Shown: positions 27,344 to 35,208 of the stretch, piece by piece | Numbering within the stretch: the first letter of the stretch is position 1 | Layout of the letters: each line of letters starts with the position of its first letter | Assembly (NCBI GenBank): GCA_030427245.1 | Contig: JAUHXA010000008.1 | Coordinates: 102,262-166,261 of the forward strand | Reading direction: 5' to 3' | Length of the DNA: 64,000 nt | Source of the DNA: Bacteroidia bacterium | GTDB taxonomy: Bacteria; Bacteroidota; Bacteroidia; Chitinophagales; UBA2359 | Translations under genes and position numbers: made by a program | The notes under the pieces: model-generated | Databases searched by the model: none | Told to the model about the DNA's origin: nothing | What the model saw: only the letters and a program-made list of their open reading frames with translations

Positions 27344-28534
27344 ATGAATTTACACGAGTATCAAGCCAAAGGAATTTTAGAAAGTTATGGCGTAAAAATC
27401 CAAAGAGGCAAAGTTGCCCATAATGTAGAAGAGGCTGTGGAAGCTGCTGAAAAACTAAGTGAAGAAACTGGTACGAAAATGTGGGTCGTGAAAGCCCAAA
27501 TCCATGCCGGTGGTAGAGGTAAAGGCGGTGGGGTGAAACTCGCCAAAAACATGGACGAACTCAAAGAACATGCTGGTAATATCATTGGAATGATGCTTAA
27601 AACTCCTCAAACGCCTGGTGGAATGGAGGGTGCGGGCAAGAAGGTCAACAAGGTATTGATTGCAGAAGATGCCTATGCTCCTGATTTTGATGCTTGTAAA
27701 GAGTATTATATGAGTATTTTGATGGATAGAAGCACAGGTAAAAATGTGATTGTGTATTCGGCAGAAGGAGGAATGGACATTGAGAGTGTTGCTCATGAAC
27801 TGATACACAAGGAGTGGATCGAACCTGGTATCGGCATTCAACCTTTTCAGCTACGAAAGATAGCTTTCAATTTGGGTTTGAGTGGAAAAGCCTTCAAAGA
27901 AATGTCTAAAATGGTTGCCAAACTTTACAATGCTTACCTAAAAATGGACGCTTCTTTAATAGAAATCAATCCTTTGATGAAAAATGCGGATGATGAAATC
28001 ATTGTCGTAGATTCTAAAGTTTCGATTGATGAATCTGCTTTGTTTCGTCATGCGGATATTGCCGAAATGAGAGACGAATCAGAAGAAGACCCGACGGAAG
28101 TTGAAGCTGGTAAACATGGCTTGAACTTTATCAAATTGGACGGAAATGTGGGCTGTATGGTGAATGGTGCAGGTTTGGCAATGGCGACTATGGACATCAT
28201 CAAATTGGCGGGCGGTTCTCCTGCCAACTTCTTGGATGTGGGCGGTAAAGCAAACGCTGAAACAGTGGAAGCGGGTTTCCGAATCATCCTACAAGACCCA
28301 AATGTGAAGGCGATTTTGGTGAATATTTTTGGTGGAATCGTGCGTTGTGACCGTGTGGCAAATGGGGTGGTACAGGCATACAAAAACATTGGTGAAATTC
28401 ACGTTCCTATCATTGTTCGCTTGCAGGGTACAAATGCAGATGTTGCCAAGAAAATCATTGATGAATCTGGATTGGAAGTTCACTCTGCCATTTTATTGAA
28501 GGAAGCGGCAGATAAGGTGAAGGAATTGATTTGA
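27344..28534 (+). CDS. sucC: Succinate-CoA ligase (ADP-forming) beta subunit
   Basis: 396 residues, the normal length. The N-terminus MNLHEYQAKGILESYGV is diagnostic. The ATP-grasp domain shows KAQIHAGGRGKGGGVKLA (about 50), EINPLM (about 208) and the metal-binding Asp in VVDSKVS. The C-terminal CoA-ligase part has GAGLAMATMDIIKLAGG, NFLDVGGKA and NIFGGIVRCDRVANG. With SucD, encoded elsewhere, it makes ATP or GTP from succinyl-CoA in the TCA cycle. Single gene here; sucD is not adjacent. Confidence 0.95.
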   Translation: MNLHEYQAKGILESYGVKIQRGKVAHNVEEAVEAAEKLSEETGTKMWVVKAQIHAGGRGKGGGVKLAKNMDELKEHAGNIIGMMLKTPQTPGGMEGAGKKVNKVLIAEDAYAPDFDACKEYYMSILMDRSTGKNVIVYSAEGGMDIESVAHELIHKEWIEPGIGIQPFQLRKIAFNLGLSGKAFKEMSKMVAKLYNAYLKMDASLIEINPLMKNADDEIIVVDSKVSIDESALFRHADIAEMRDESEEDPTEVEAGKHGLNFIKLDGNVGCMVNGAGLAMATMDIIKLAGGSPANFLDVGGKANAETVEAGFRIILQDPNVKAILVNIFGGIVRCDRVANGVVQAYKNIGEIHVPIIVRLQGTNADVAKKIIDESGLEVHSAILLKEAADKVKELI

Positions 28535-28623
28535 TTTTTTATTGATGCTTTGGATGCTTGGTTCATACTTTAGGTGCTATTAGTATCTACAGAAAAAATA
28601 GAATCTATAGAAATCATAGAATT

Positions 28624-29235
28624 ATGCTTTTAGAAATACGTCCTAACAATCCTGACGAAAGAAAAATAAAACAGGTAATTGAGTGTCTGCAGGATGGAGG
28701 AGTTATCATCTATCCTACGGACACTATTTATGGCATTGGTTGTGACATTACCAATCAAAAAGCCATAGAAAAGGTCTGTCAAATCAAAGGGGTGAAATCT
28801 GCAAAAACAAACCTATCCTTTATTTGTCAAGATTTGAGTGACTTAGCAGAATACACTGCTCCTTTCAATAAGTCCATCTATAAGTTGATGAACCGACATT
28901 TACCTGGTCCATTCACGTTTATTTTGAAAGGAAACAACCAACTCCCAAAGTATTTTAAGAAGAAAAAAACGGTGGGTATTCGAGTGCCTGACAATGACAT
29001 TGCGCTTGCGATTGTGCGGGGATTGGGCAATCCTATTGTTTCTACTTCCCTCAAAATAGAGGACGATATCAGCGAATATTTGACTGATCCCTATGAAATA
29101 TACGAAGCATTTGGAAATTTGGTCGACATTGTGATTGACGGAGGATATGGCGACAATCAGGCTTCAACTGTTGTGGACTGTACGAGTGGTGAAGCAGAGA
29201 TTATTAGGGAAGGAAAGGGAGAGTTGGAATATTAA
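28624..29235 (+). CDS. tsaC: L-threonylcarbamoyladenylate synthase (Sua5/YrdC/TsaC family)
   Basis: 203 residues from ATG 28624; an upstream in-frame TTG at 28558 would add a tail rich in Ile/Arg/Asn unlike the family. The YrdC fold is shown by GGVIIYPTDTIYGIGCD (about 25-41), KGVKSAKTNLSFIC (the basic nucleotide-binding loop) and GNPIVSTSLKIE near residue 140. The protein makes threonylcarbamoyl-AMP from threonine, bicarbonate and ATP for the t6A modification of ANN-decoding tRNAs. It lacks the C-terminal Sua5 domain, so it is the short TsaC form. Stands alone between sucC and a convergent gene. Confidence 0.85.
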   Translation: MLLEIRPNNPDERKIKQVIECLQDGGVIIYPTDTIYGIGCDITNQKAIEKVCQIKGVKSAKTNLSFICQDLSDLAEYTAPFNKSIYKLMNRHLPGPFTFILKGNNQLPKYFKKKKTVGIRVPDNDIALAIVRGLGNPIVSTSLKIEDDISEYLTDPYEIYEAFGNLVDIVIDGGYGDNQASTVVDCTSGEAEIIREGKGELEY

Positions 29236-29262
29236 CGTAGCATTTATGACTTGAATGTAAGG

Positions 29263-30258
29263 TTAAAAAAAATCAAATAACACAAATTCATAAAACACCC
29301 AAGCAACAAACAGGGTCATAAGCGGAGCAAGTACCATAAATAACCAAAAGGCATACACCGTTTTTTTGTTTCCTACGATGTCGGAAGAAAACGCATCCGT
29401 TTTGAAGTAGCGGATTTCAATGATTTTGTTTTTCTGGATATCTTCATATAGACGTTGGTGAACAGTCCTTTCTATCGAAAAAGGAGCAATAGCAGGATAG
29501 GTGTATCGAACAAAATAGTTGATTCCTCCCCTACCTGCCCTCATTTTCCACACCTCCAAAACCTCTCCTTTTTCTTTGATTCCTTTTTTCTTCAATTGAA
29601 GCAGCTTGAAATAGTCTTTCCCATAACCCATTCCAGCCATGATTACCACAACGTTTCCAGTCAACATAAAGACATACAGCAAGAATCCAAAAACCATTGA
29701 AAGAGCATCGTTGACTGTGTCAACAGTGTCGGATAAACCCACAAATACCAACAATCCCAAAACCAATAAACTGGAAACTAAGGCTGCAATATTGGCACAA
29801 ATAAGCAAATATTCACCTTTTGGGGGTAGGACATGATGAGCAATATCAACGATGGTGGAATCGTCTTTTAGGTACAAAACGTCTATGGTTTGTCCAACTT
29901 TGTACCGATTTTTTATAATCGATGTATTTTGCCAATCCAAATGGACATAAAATTCTCCGACCAAGGTTTTTGCAGCAGCCGTTGTATCTTTCACTTCGTA
30001 TTCATAGGCTACCACAATCCTGTTTTCTTCGGTATCATCTGAAGACTTTTTTTCTTCTGCAATTGAAGTACTGCTGGTTTTCTTTCTCTTTTGGGGATGG
30101 TAAACGGCTGTTATTTTGGCTTGGGTTCGGATGCCATTTTGCAGTAGTTTTTTGTGATTTTGATAGGTTGCTTGGGTGAATTCCCACAAGTAAATCAGTG
30201 TTCCTGTCAACATGAGGGCGTATATCAGAAAGCCTATTGCTGCGATTGTTGTGGGCAT
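29263..30258 (-). CDS. DUF3592-like membrane protein
   Basis: 331 residues with four predicted membrane segments: about 4-26, 155-177 (LICANIAALVSSLLVLGLLVFVG), 185-212 and 300-325. Between them lie two beta-rich soluble modules containing the DUF3592-type pattern (QAKITAVYHP ... VVAYEYEV, then YKVGQTIDVLYLKDDST; and KGEVLEVWKMR, then YFVRYTYP ... IEIRYFKTDA). It looks like an internally duplicated unit of helix plus beta module. The function of this family is unknown. It lies 19 bases after polA on the same strand and may be co-transcribed. Confidence 0.6.
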   Translation of the reverse strand: MPTTIAAIGFLIYALMLTGTLIYLWEFTQATYQNHKKLLQNGIRTQAKITAVYHPQKRKKTSSTSIAEEKKSSDDTEENRIVVAYEYEVKDTTAAAKTLVGEFYVHLDWQNTSIIKNRYKVGQTIDVLYLKDDSTIVDIAHHVLPPKGEYLLICANIAALVSSLLVLGLLVFVGLSDTVDTVNDALSMVFGFLLYVFMLTGNVVVIMAGMGYGKDYFKLLQLKKKGIKEKGEVLEVWKMRAGRGGINYFVRYTYPAIAPFSIERTVHQRLYEDIQKNKIIEIRYFKTDAFSSDIVGNKKTVYAFWLFMVLAPLMTLFVAWVFYEFVLFDFF

Positions 30259-30277
30259 AGCATGATTTGTTCTTCAA

Positions 30278-33109
30278 TTAATGCGCCTCCAACCAATCCT
30301 TACCCAATCCAACTTCCACCTCCAAAGGCACTTCCAATGTCATCGCACCACTCATTTTGTCCTTCACCAAAGCCGTCAATTCTTCAATTTCAGATTTGTG
30401 TGCATCAAACACCAATTCATCATGCACCTGCAAAATCATCTTGGATTTCATTTGGCGTTTCTGCATTTCGGCATGAACGTTAATCATTGCCACCTTGATA
30501 AGATCGGCAGCCGAACCTTGAATCGGACTGTTGATGGCGTTGCGTTCTGCGAATTTTCGGACGGTGTGGTTTTTGGAGTGAATATCTTTGAGATAGCGGC
30601 GGCGACCTAAAAGCGTTTCGGCATAGCCCGCTTCCTGTGCTTTCGTGACCGCATCCTCCATATACTGCTTAATGCCGTCAAACTGCTTCCAATATTCATC
30701 AAAAATGGCTTTGGCTTCGCTTCGAGGAATCCCCAAACGCTGTCCCAAACCAAAAATGCTGATACCGTATATCAAACCAAAATTCACCATTTTCGCCTTT
30801 CGTCGCATTTCCTTGTCGACCTCCTCCAATTTCACGCCAAACACCCTTGCAGCCGTAGCCGAGTGAATGTCAAGCCCTTGCTGAAAAGCCTCCAACATCG
30901 CTTTGTCTTTGCTCATTGCAGCCATCAAGCGCAGTTCGATTTGGGAATAATCCGCCGCCAATAATATAAATTCTTCACTTCGAGGAATGAATGCCTTTCG
31001 GATTTGCCGCCCTCTTTCGGTGCGAATCGGGATGTTTTGTAGGTTGGGATTGGCAGAACTAAGGCGACCCGTTGCAGCGACCGCCTGATTGAAGCTGCTG
31101 TGAATCCGCCCCGTTTTTGGATTCACCAATTGCGGAAGCGCATCAATATAAGTGCTTTTCAATTTGACCAATTCCCTGTAATTCAAAATATTGGCAACAA
31201 TCGGATGGTCGCCCTCCAAAGCCGATAAGGTTTGTTCATTCGTCGAATACTTGCCCGTTTTCGTTTTTTTGCCTTTGTAGGGAATTTTCATGCGGTCAAA
31301 CAGCACTTTCCCCAACTGTGTCGGTGAATCAATGTTGAACTCTACGCCCGCTGCTTTGAAAATGCCCTTTTGCATTTCCTCGACTTCCTCGCCCAATTCT
31401 TTCGAGTACTCCTCCAAAAATTTCGAGTCCAGATTCACCCCATTGTACTCCAATTCGGTCAAAACAGGCACCAAGGGCATTTCAACTTCCTCATACAATT
31501 TGCTGAAAGTCGCTTCACTTATAGTCGGTTCAAATTTTTCGTTCAATTGCCATGTCAAATCGGCATCTTCGGCAGCATATTGGGTGATTTTCTCCAATTC
31601 CACATCCCGCATCGAACCTTGATTTTTGCCCTTTTTACCAATCAAATCTTCAATCGGAACAGGCGAATAATTGAGGTAGGTTTCGGTGAGAATGGTCATG
31701 TTGTGACGCATATCGGGTTCGATGAGGTAATGCGCCAACATCGTATCGTGCAGCTTGCCTTTCACTTCAATGTCGTACCACTTCAAAAGCAACATATCGT
31801 ATTTGATATTTTGTCCAATCTTTTCAATCGCCTCATTTTCAAAGAAAGGTCTAAACTCTTCGACAATCGCTTGCGCCTCTGTTTGGTCTTCGGGAACAGG
31901 CACATAATAGCCTTCATTGGCTTTCCAAGAAAAAGACATCCCCACCAATTCGGCTTGATTGGCATCCAAACCCGTCGTTTCGGTATCGAAAGCCACCTTC
32001 TTTTCCTTCAATAGCTTCGCCACCAAATCCGCCCGTTTTTCGGGAGTTTCACAACTGTAATAGTCTTTTTTGACGCTTTCCACATTTTGTCCCACTTTCA
32101 CCGTTTCATCGGGAAGTAGCTCTTGATGTATTTCATTGGCAAACAAATCCAATTGTCCTGTTTTAGGAGCAGCTTTCGATGCTTTTGGAGTAGTGCTTGA
32201 AGAAGACAATGCTTGATTGACTTGGTAATCGTCGCCTAAAATTCGCTTGCCCAGATTGCGAAATTCCAATTCCACAAAAATATCCTGCAATGCCTCTTTG
32301 TTTGGAGGATCAATATTGTAGCTATCGGGGTGATAGTCCACAGGTACATCTAAAACAATGGTTGCCAATTTTTTAGAAATGATTGCATTTTCTTTGTCAG
32401 CCTCCATTTTCTTTTTATTCGCTCCCTTCAATTTGTCAATATTGGCAATCAAATTTTCGATATTGTCGTATTCCTTCAATAGTTTTGCAGCCGTCTTCGC
32501 TCCAATCCCTTTGACTCCTGGAATATTGTCGGAAGAATCACCCATTAAGCCCAAAATATCAATTACCTGTTCGGTTCGCTCAATTCCCCACAAATCACAA
32601 ATTTCCTTCACGCCCATAATCGTGACAGGTCTTGCGAGGTGAGCAGGTTTGTACATTTTGATGTTTTCTTCGACCAACTGCCCATAATCTTTGTCGGGTG
32701 TGACCATATAGACCGTAAAACCATCCTTTGCAGCTTTCTTCGCAATCGTGCCAATCACATCATCGGCTTCAAATCCCATGACTTCTAACATTGGCACATT
32801 GAAGGCTTTGGTGATGTCTTTGATGTATGGCAAAGCTGTCCGAATTCCTTCTGGCATGGCTTCCCGATTGGCTTTGTAAAACGGAAACTCTTTGTCTCGA
32901 AATGTGCCTCCTGGAGGGTCAAAGACAACAGCTAAATGGGTTGCTCCTTGATTTGACAACAAATCGTATAAGATGTTGACATAGCCTGTTATTGCAGAAA
33001 CGTCCTGCCCTTTGGAGTTCACCAAGGGATTGCGAATGAACGAAAAGTATGCTCTGTAAATGAGGGCGAAAGCGTCGAGAAGGAATAAGCGTTTGTCTTG
33101 GTCTTGCAT
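30278..33109 (-). CDS. polA: DNA polymerase I
   Basis: 943 residues with all three domains. The 5'-3' exonuclease (1-290) shows LFLLDAFALIYRAYFSF, MLEVMGFEADDVIGTIA and the helix-hairpin-helix NIPGVKGIGAKTAAKLL. The 3'-5' exonuclease (about 330-525) keeps the catalytic acids in AFDTETTGLDANQAEL, so proofreading is expected. The polymerase (about 560-943) has LLAADYSQIELRLMA (motif A), RRKAKMVNFGLIYG (O-helix) and QVHDELVFD (motif C). It processes Okazaki fragments and fills repair gaps. The linker (about 295-325) is rich in Ser, Thr, Ala and Lys. Confidence 0.96.
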   Translation of the reverse strand: MQDQDKRLFLLDAFALIYRAYFSFIRNPLVNSKGQDVSAITGYVNILYDLLSNQGATHLAVVFDPPGGTFRDKEFPFYKANREAMPEGIRTALPYIKDITKAFNVPMLEVMGFEADDVIGTIAKKAAKDGFTVYMVTPDKDYGQLVEENIKMYKPAHLARPVTIMGVKEICDLWGIERTEQVIDILGLMGDSSDNIPGVKGIGAKTAAKLLKEYDNIENLIANIDKLKGANKKKMEADKENAIISKKLATIVLDVPVDYHPDSYNIDPPNKEALQDIFVELEFRNLGKRILGDDYQVNQALSSSSTTPKASKAAPKTGQLDLFANEIHQELLPDETVKVGQNVESVKKDYYSCETPEKRADLVAKLLKEKKVAFDTETTGLDANQAELVGMSFSWKANEGYYVPVPEDQTEAQAIVEEFRPFFENEAIEKIGQNIKYDMLLLKWYDIEVKGKLHDTMLAHYLIEPDMRHNMTILTETYLNYSPVPIEDLIGKKGKNQGSMRDVELEKITQYAAEDADLTWQLNEKFEPTISEATFSKLYEEVEMPLVPVLTELEYNGVNLDSKFLEEYSKELGEEVEEMQKGIFKAAGVEFNIDSPTQLGKVLFDRMKIPYKGKKTKTGKYSTNEQTLSALEGDHPIVANILNYRELVKLKSTYIDALPQLVNPKTGRIHSSFNQAVAATGRLSSANPNLQNIPIRTERGRQIRKAFIPRSEEFILLAADYSQIELRLMAAMSKDKAMLEAFQQGLDIHSATAARVFGVKLEEVDKEMRRKAKMVNFGLIYGISIFGLGQRLGIPRSEAKAIFDEYWKQFDGIKQYMEDAVTKAQEAGYAETLLGRRRYLKDIHSKNHTVRKFAERNAINSPIQGSAADLIKVAMINVHAEMQKRQMKSKMILQVHDELVFDAHKSEIEELTALVKDKMSGAMTLEVPLEVEVGLGKDWLEAH

Positions 33110-33456
33110 GGTTGTTAAAAATTAAAGTGTCTTAGTGAGTCGTTTGGATTTGTAAGATATAACAATGAGTTGTTTTTGGGAAACCAATTATTCTGTTCAA
33201 TAAACACAGTTTTTTTAGTGAAATGCGTTTATTTTTGGCAAGGTAAAGATAAGGAATGATGGGGAATTGAAGGAACTATTTTTGAGGAGACAAGCGTTAA
33301 ATCTTCATCTTTATTGGAAAATCACCCGCTGCTTTATGGTTTGATTCTAAAGTTCGAGTTAGTCTATCAATTGCAGTAGACCTACTTGATGGGTTTTCAC
33401 CCCATATCACATTTTCAGTTCGATGGTGTATTTGTAGTAGGTTAAAAATGCATAGA
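33110..33456. other. Intergenic region upstream of polA, no gene seen
   Basis: About 350 bases between the divergent polA and ATPase genes. There is no credible open frame. It holds an intergenic copy of the ATTGAAGG octamer (about 33266) and must contain the polA promoter, which was not resolved. Confidence 0.35.
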
Positions 33457-33496
33457 TTTTACCAAAAGCTCAATTTTTTCACTACTTTTGGTAAAA
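33457..33496 (+). promoter_or_regulatory. Inverted repeat overlapping the -7 box of the ATPase gene
   Basis: TTTTACCAAAAG (33457-33468) and CTTTTGGTAAAA (33485-33496) are perfect reverse complements, 16 bases apart. The right arm overlaps TACTTTTG (33483-33490), a perfect TAnnTTTG -7 element, 16 bases before ATG 33506. The layout suggests an operator, possibly self-regulatory, although a hairpin is not excluded. No clear -33 TTTG is present. Confidence 0.5.
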
Positions 33497-33505
33497 ATAC
33501 AAAAT

Positions 33506-34930
33506 ATGCTAATTGGACGGCAAAAAGAAATTTCCATACTCAATAATGTACTTCAATCCCCAAAAGGAGAAATGATTGCAGTGATTGGGCGGAGGCGTGT
33601 GGGCAAAACGTTCTTGATAGATACAGTTTACAAAGACCACATTATTTTCAAACAAACAGGCATAAGAAAGGCTTCGGACGAAGCACAGTTGAGGGTTTTT
33701 ATGCAGAAGGTGGAAGAATTGGCAGGTGAAAAATTAGACACCCCAAAGGATTGGTTGGATGCCTTTTTCTTCTTGAAAAAAGCCTTGAAGCCCCACCTCA
33801 GCGAAGATAAAAAGCTGGTGCTGTTCTTTGATGAATTGTCGTGGTTGGCAGTTCCCGACTTCAATTTCTTGGACTATTTGGGGCATTTTTGGAACGATTG
33901 GGCATACCTTCAAAACATAGCAATTGTATTGTGTGGTTCTGCTTCTTCGTGGATTATCCAAAAAGTCATCAACGACAAGGGAGGGCTACACAACCGAGTC
34001 ACCAAATACCTACACCTCAAACCTTTTACCCTTGCTGAAACCGAAGACTACCTCCAAACAAGGCACTTCACCTTTACCCGATACCAAATCACCCAAATTT
34101 ATATGGCTTTTGGTGGTATTCCAATGTATCTCGAATCTATAGAACGTGGGAAAAGTGCCATTCAAAACATCAACGATATATGTTTTGCCGAAACGGGATT
34201 GTTGACCAATGAATTTAACCGCCTATATGCTGCGCTTTTTGACAATGCTGACCACCACATTGCGGTGATTCGGGCTTTGGCGACCAAACACAAAGGATTG
34301 AGCCGCACCGAAATCATCCAAGAAGCAAAAGTGCCAAACGGTAGTTCGACCTCAAAGGTTTTGGAGGAATTGGAGCAGTCGGATTTTATCATGGCATATC
34401 ATCCTTATGGCAAGAAAAAGAAAGACAAAATATACCGTTTGATAGACGAATATTCACTGTTCTATTTGCGCTTCATCGAAGGACAGGCATACAAAGGGGA
34501 GGGAGCGTTTATGCAGTTGAGTCAATTGCAGGAGTTCAAAATTTGGAGTGGCTATGCTTTTGAAGGAATTTGTATGAAACACGTTCCGCAAATCAAAAAG
34601 GCATTGGGCGTATCAGGTGTTTACACCACCACCTATTCCTATTTAAAGAAAGCAACGACAGACGAAAAAGGACTACAAATCGACATGTTCTTGGAGCGTG
34701 CCGACCATGTTATCAACCTTTTTGAAATCAAATTCTACAACACCGAATTTACAATGACCAAAGCCTATGCCGACCAATTGCGAGGGCGTTTGCGCTTGTT
34801 TACACGCCTATCCAAAACCCGAAATCAAGTGGTCATGACCATGATTACTACTTTTGGATTGAAGGACAATACACATAGCTTGGGATTGGTAGAACCTGTT
34901 TTGGTGTTGGATGATTTGTTTTTGGGTTAA
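33506..34930 (+). CDS. ATPase_2/DUF234-type ATP-binding protein with PD-(D/E)XK C-terminus
   Basis: 474 residues from ATG 33506; a TTG 18 bases upstream lies in the inverted repeat and is unlikely. P-loop GRRRVGKTFL (about 28-37), Walker B KLVLFFDELSWL (about 105-116), sensor region VLCGSASSW (about 145), a winged-helix segment (about 255-300) and a C-terminal nuclease-like fold with QIDMFLERADHVINLFEIKFY (about 390-410, the metal-binding Asp and Glu-x-Lys). This is the archaeal-type ATPase_2 plus DUF234 architecture, widespread and uncharacterised, sometimes thought toxin- or defence-related. It is not homologous end-to-end to the ATPase at 6981-8597, although both join a P-loop ATPase to a PD-(D/E)XK fold. 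Confidence 0.8.
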   Translation: MLIGRQKEISILNNVLQSPKGEMIAVIGRRRVGKTFLIDTVYKDHIIFKQTGIRKASDEAQLRVFMQKVEELAGEKLDTPKDWLDAFFFLKKALKPHLSEDKKLVLFFDELSWLAVPDFNFLDYLGHFWNDWAYLQNIAIVLCGSASSWIIQKVINDKGGLHNRVTKYLHLKPFTLAETEDYLQTRHFTFTRYQITQIYMAFGGIPMYLESIERGKSAIQNINDICFAETGLLTNEFNRLYAALFDNADHHIAVIRALATKHKGLSRTEIIQEAKVPNGSSTSKVLEELEQSDFIMAYHPYGKKKKDKIYRLIDEYSLFYLRFIEGQAYKGEGAFMQLSQLQEFKIWSGYAFEGICMKHVPQIKKALGVSGVYTTTYSYLKKATTDEKGLQIDMFLERADHVINLFEIKFYNTEFTMTKAYADQLRGRLRLFTRLSKTRNQVVMTMITTFGLKDNTHSLGLVEPVLVLDDLFLG

Positions 34931-35072
34931 ATCAAATGTCGCCGTGTTTTTCAAACGACGGCGAATTTTCGTTAGGTAGCGGAAAACTTGGCGACACCCG
35001 AAGGGTTCACACATGGAACATTCCGATTTGTCGGAACGTTTGAAGCGGATATGGACGGCAGGCAATTAGAAC

Positions 35073-35196
35073 GAAACTTTGCCAACAATTTCCAATTTTG
35101 GCAACAGTTGAAGTGGAAGATTTGGTACACTGTTCAATGATTGGACTTGTTTGTCGTTCAACTGTTGGCAAGGTCTTCAACCGTTGCCAAAGTTTC
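35073..35196. repeat. Long imperfect inverted repeat downstream of the carboxylase gene
   Basis: The arms are about 40 bases each. GAAACTTTG (35073-35081) pairs with CAAAGTTTC (35188-35196), and TTGGCAACAGTTGAA (35098-35112) pairs with TTCAACTGTTGGCAA (35157-35171, one mismatch). Each arm itself holds related GGCAAC/GTTG units. The element fills the gap between two convergent genes and could serve as a bidirectional terminator or be a palindromic repeat element. Another small hairpin (AACATTCCGA / TCGGAACGTT) lies just to the left. Confidence 0.5.
35151..35167 (+). repeat. 17-bp direct repeat, left copy
   Basis: TTGTCGTTCAACTGTTG occurs here and again at 38683-38699 in the same orientation, on either side of the carboxylase gene. 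The left copy is part of the inverted repeat at 35073-35196. Confidence 0.5.
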
Positions 35197-35208
35197 ACTA
35201 TTACGAAC

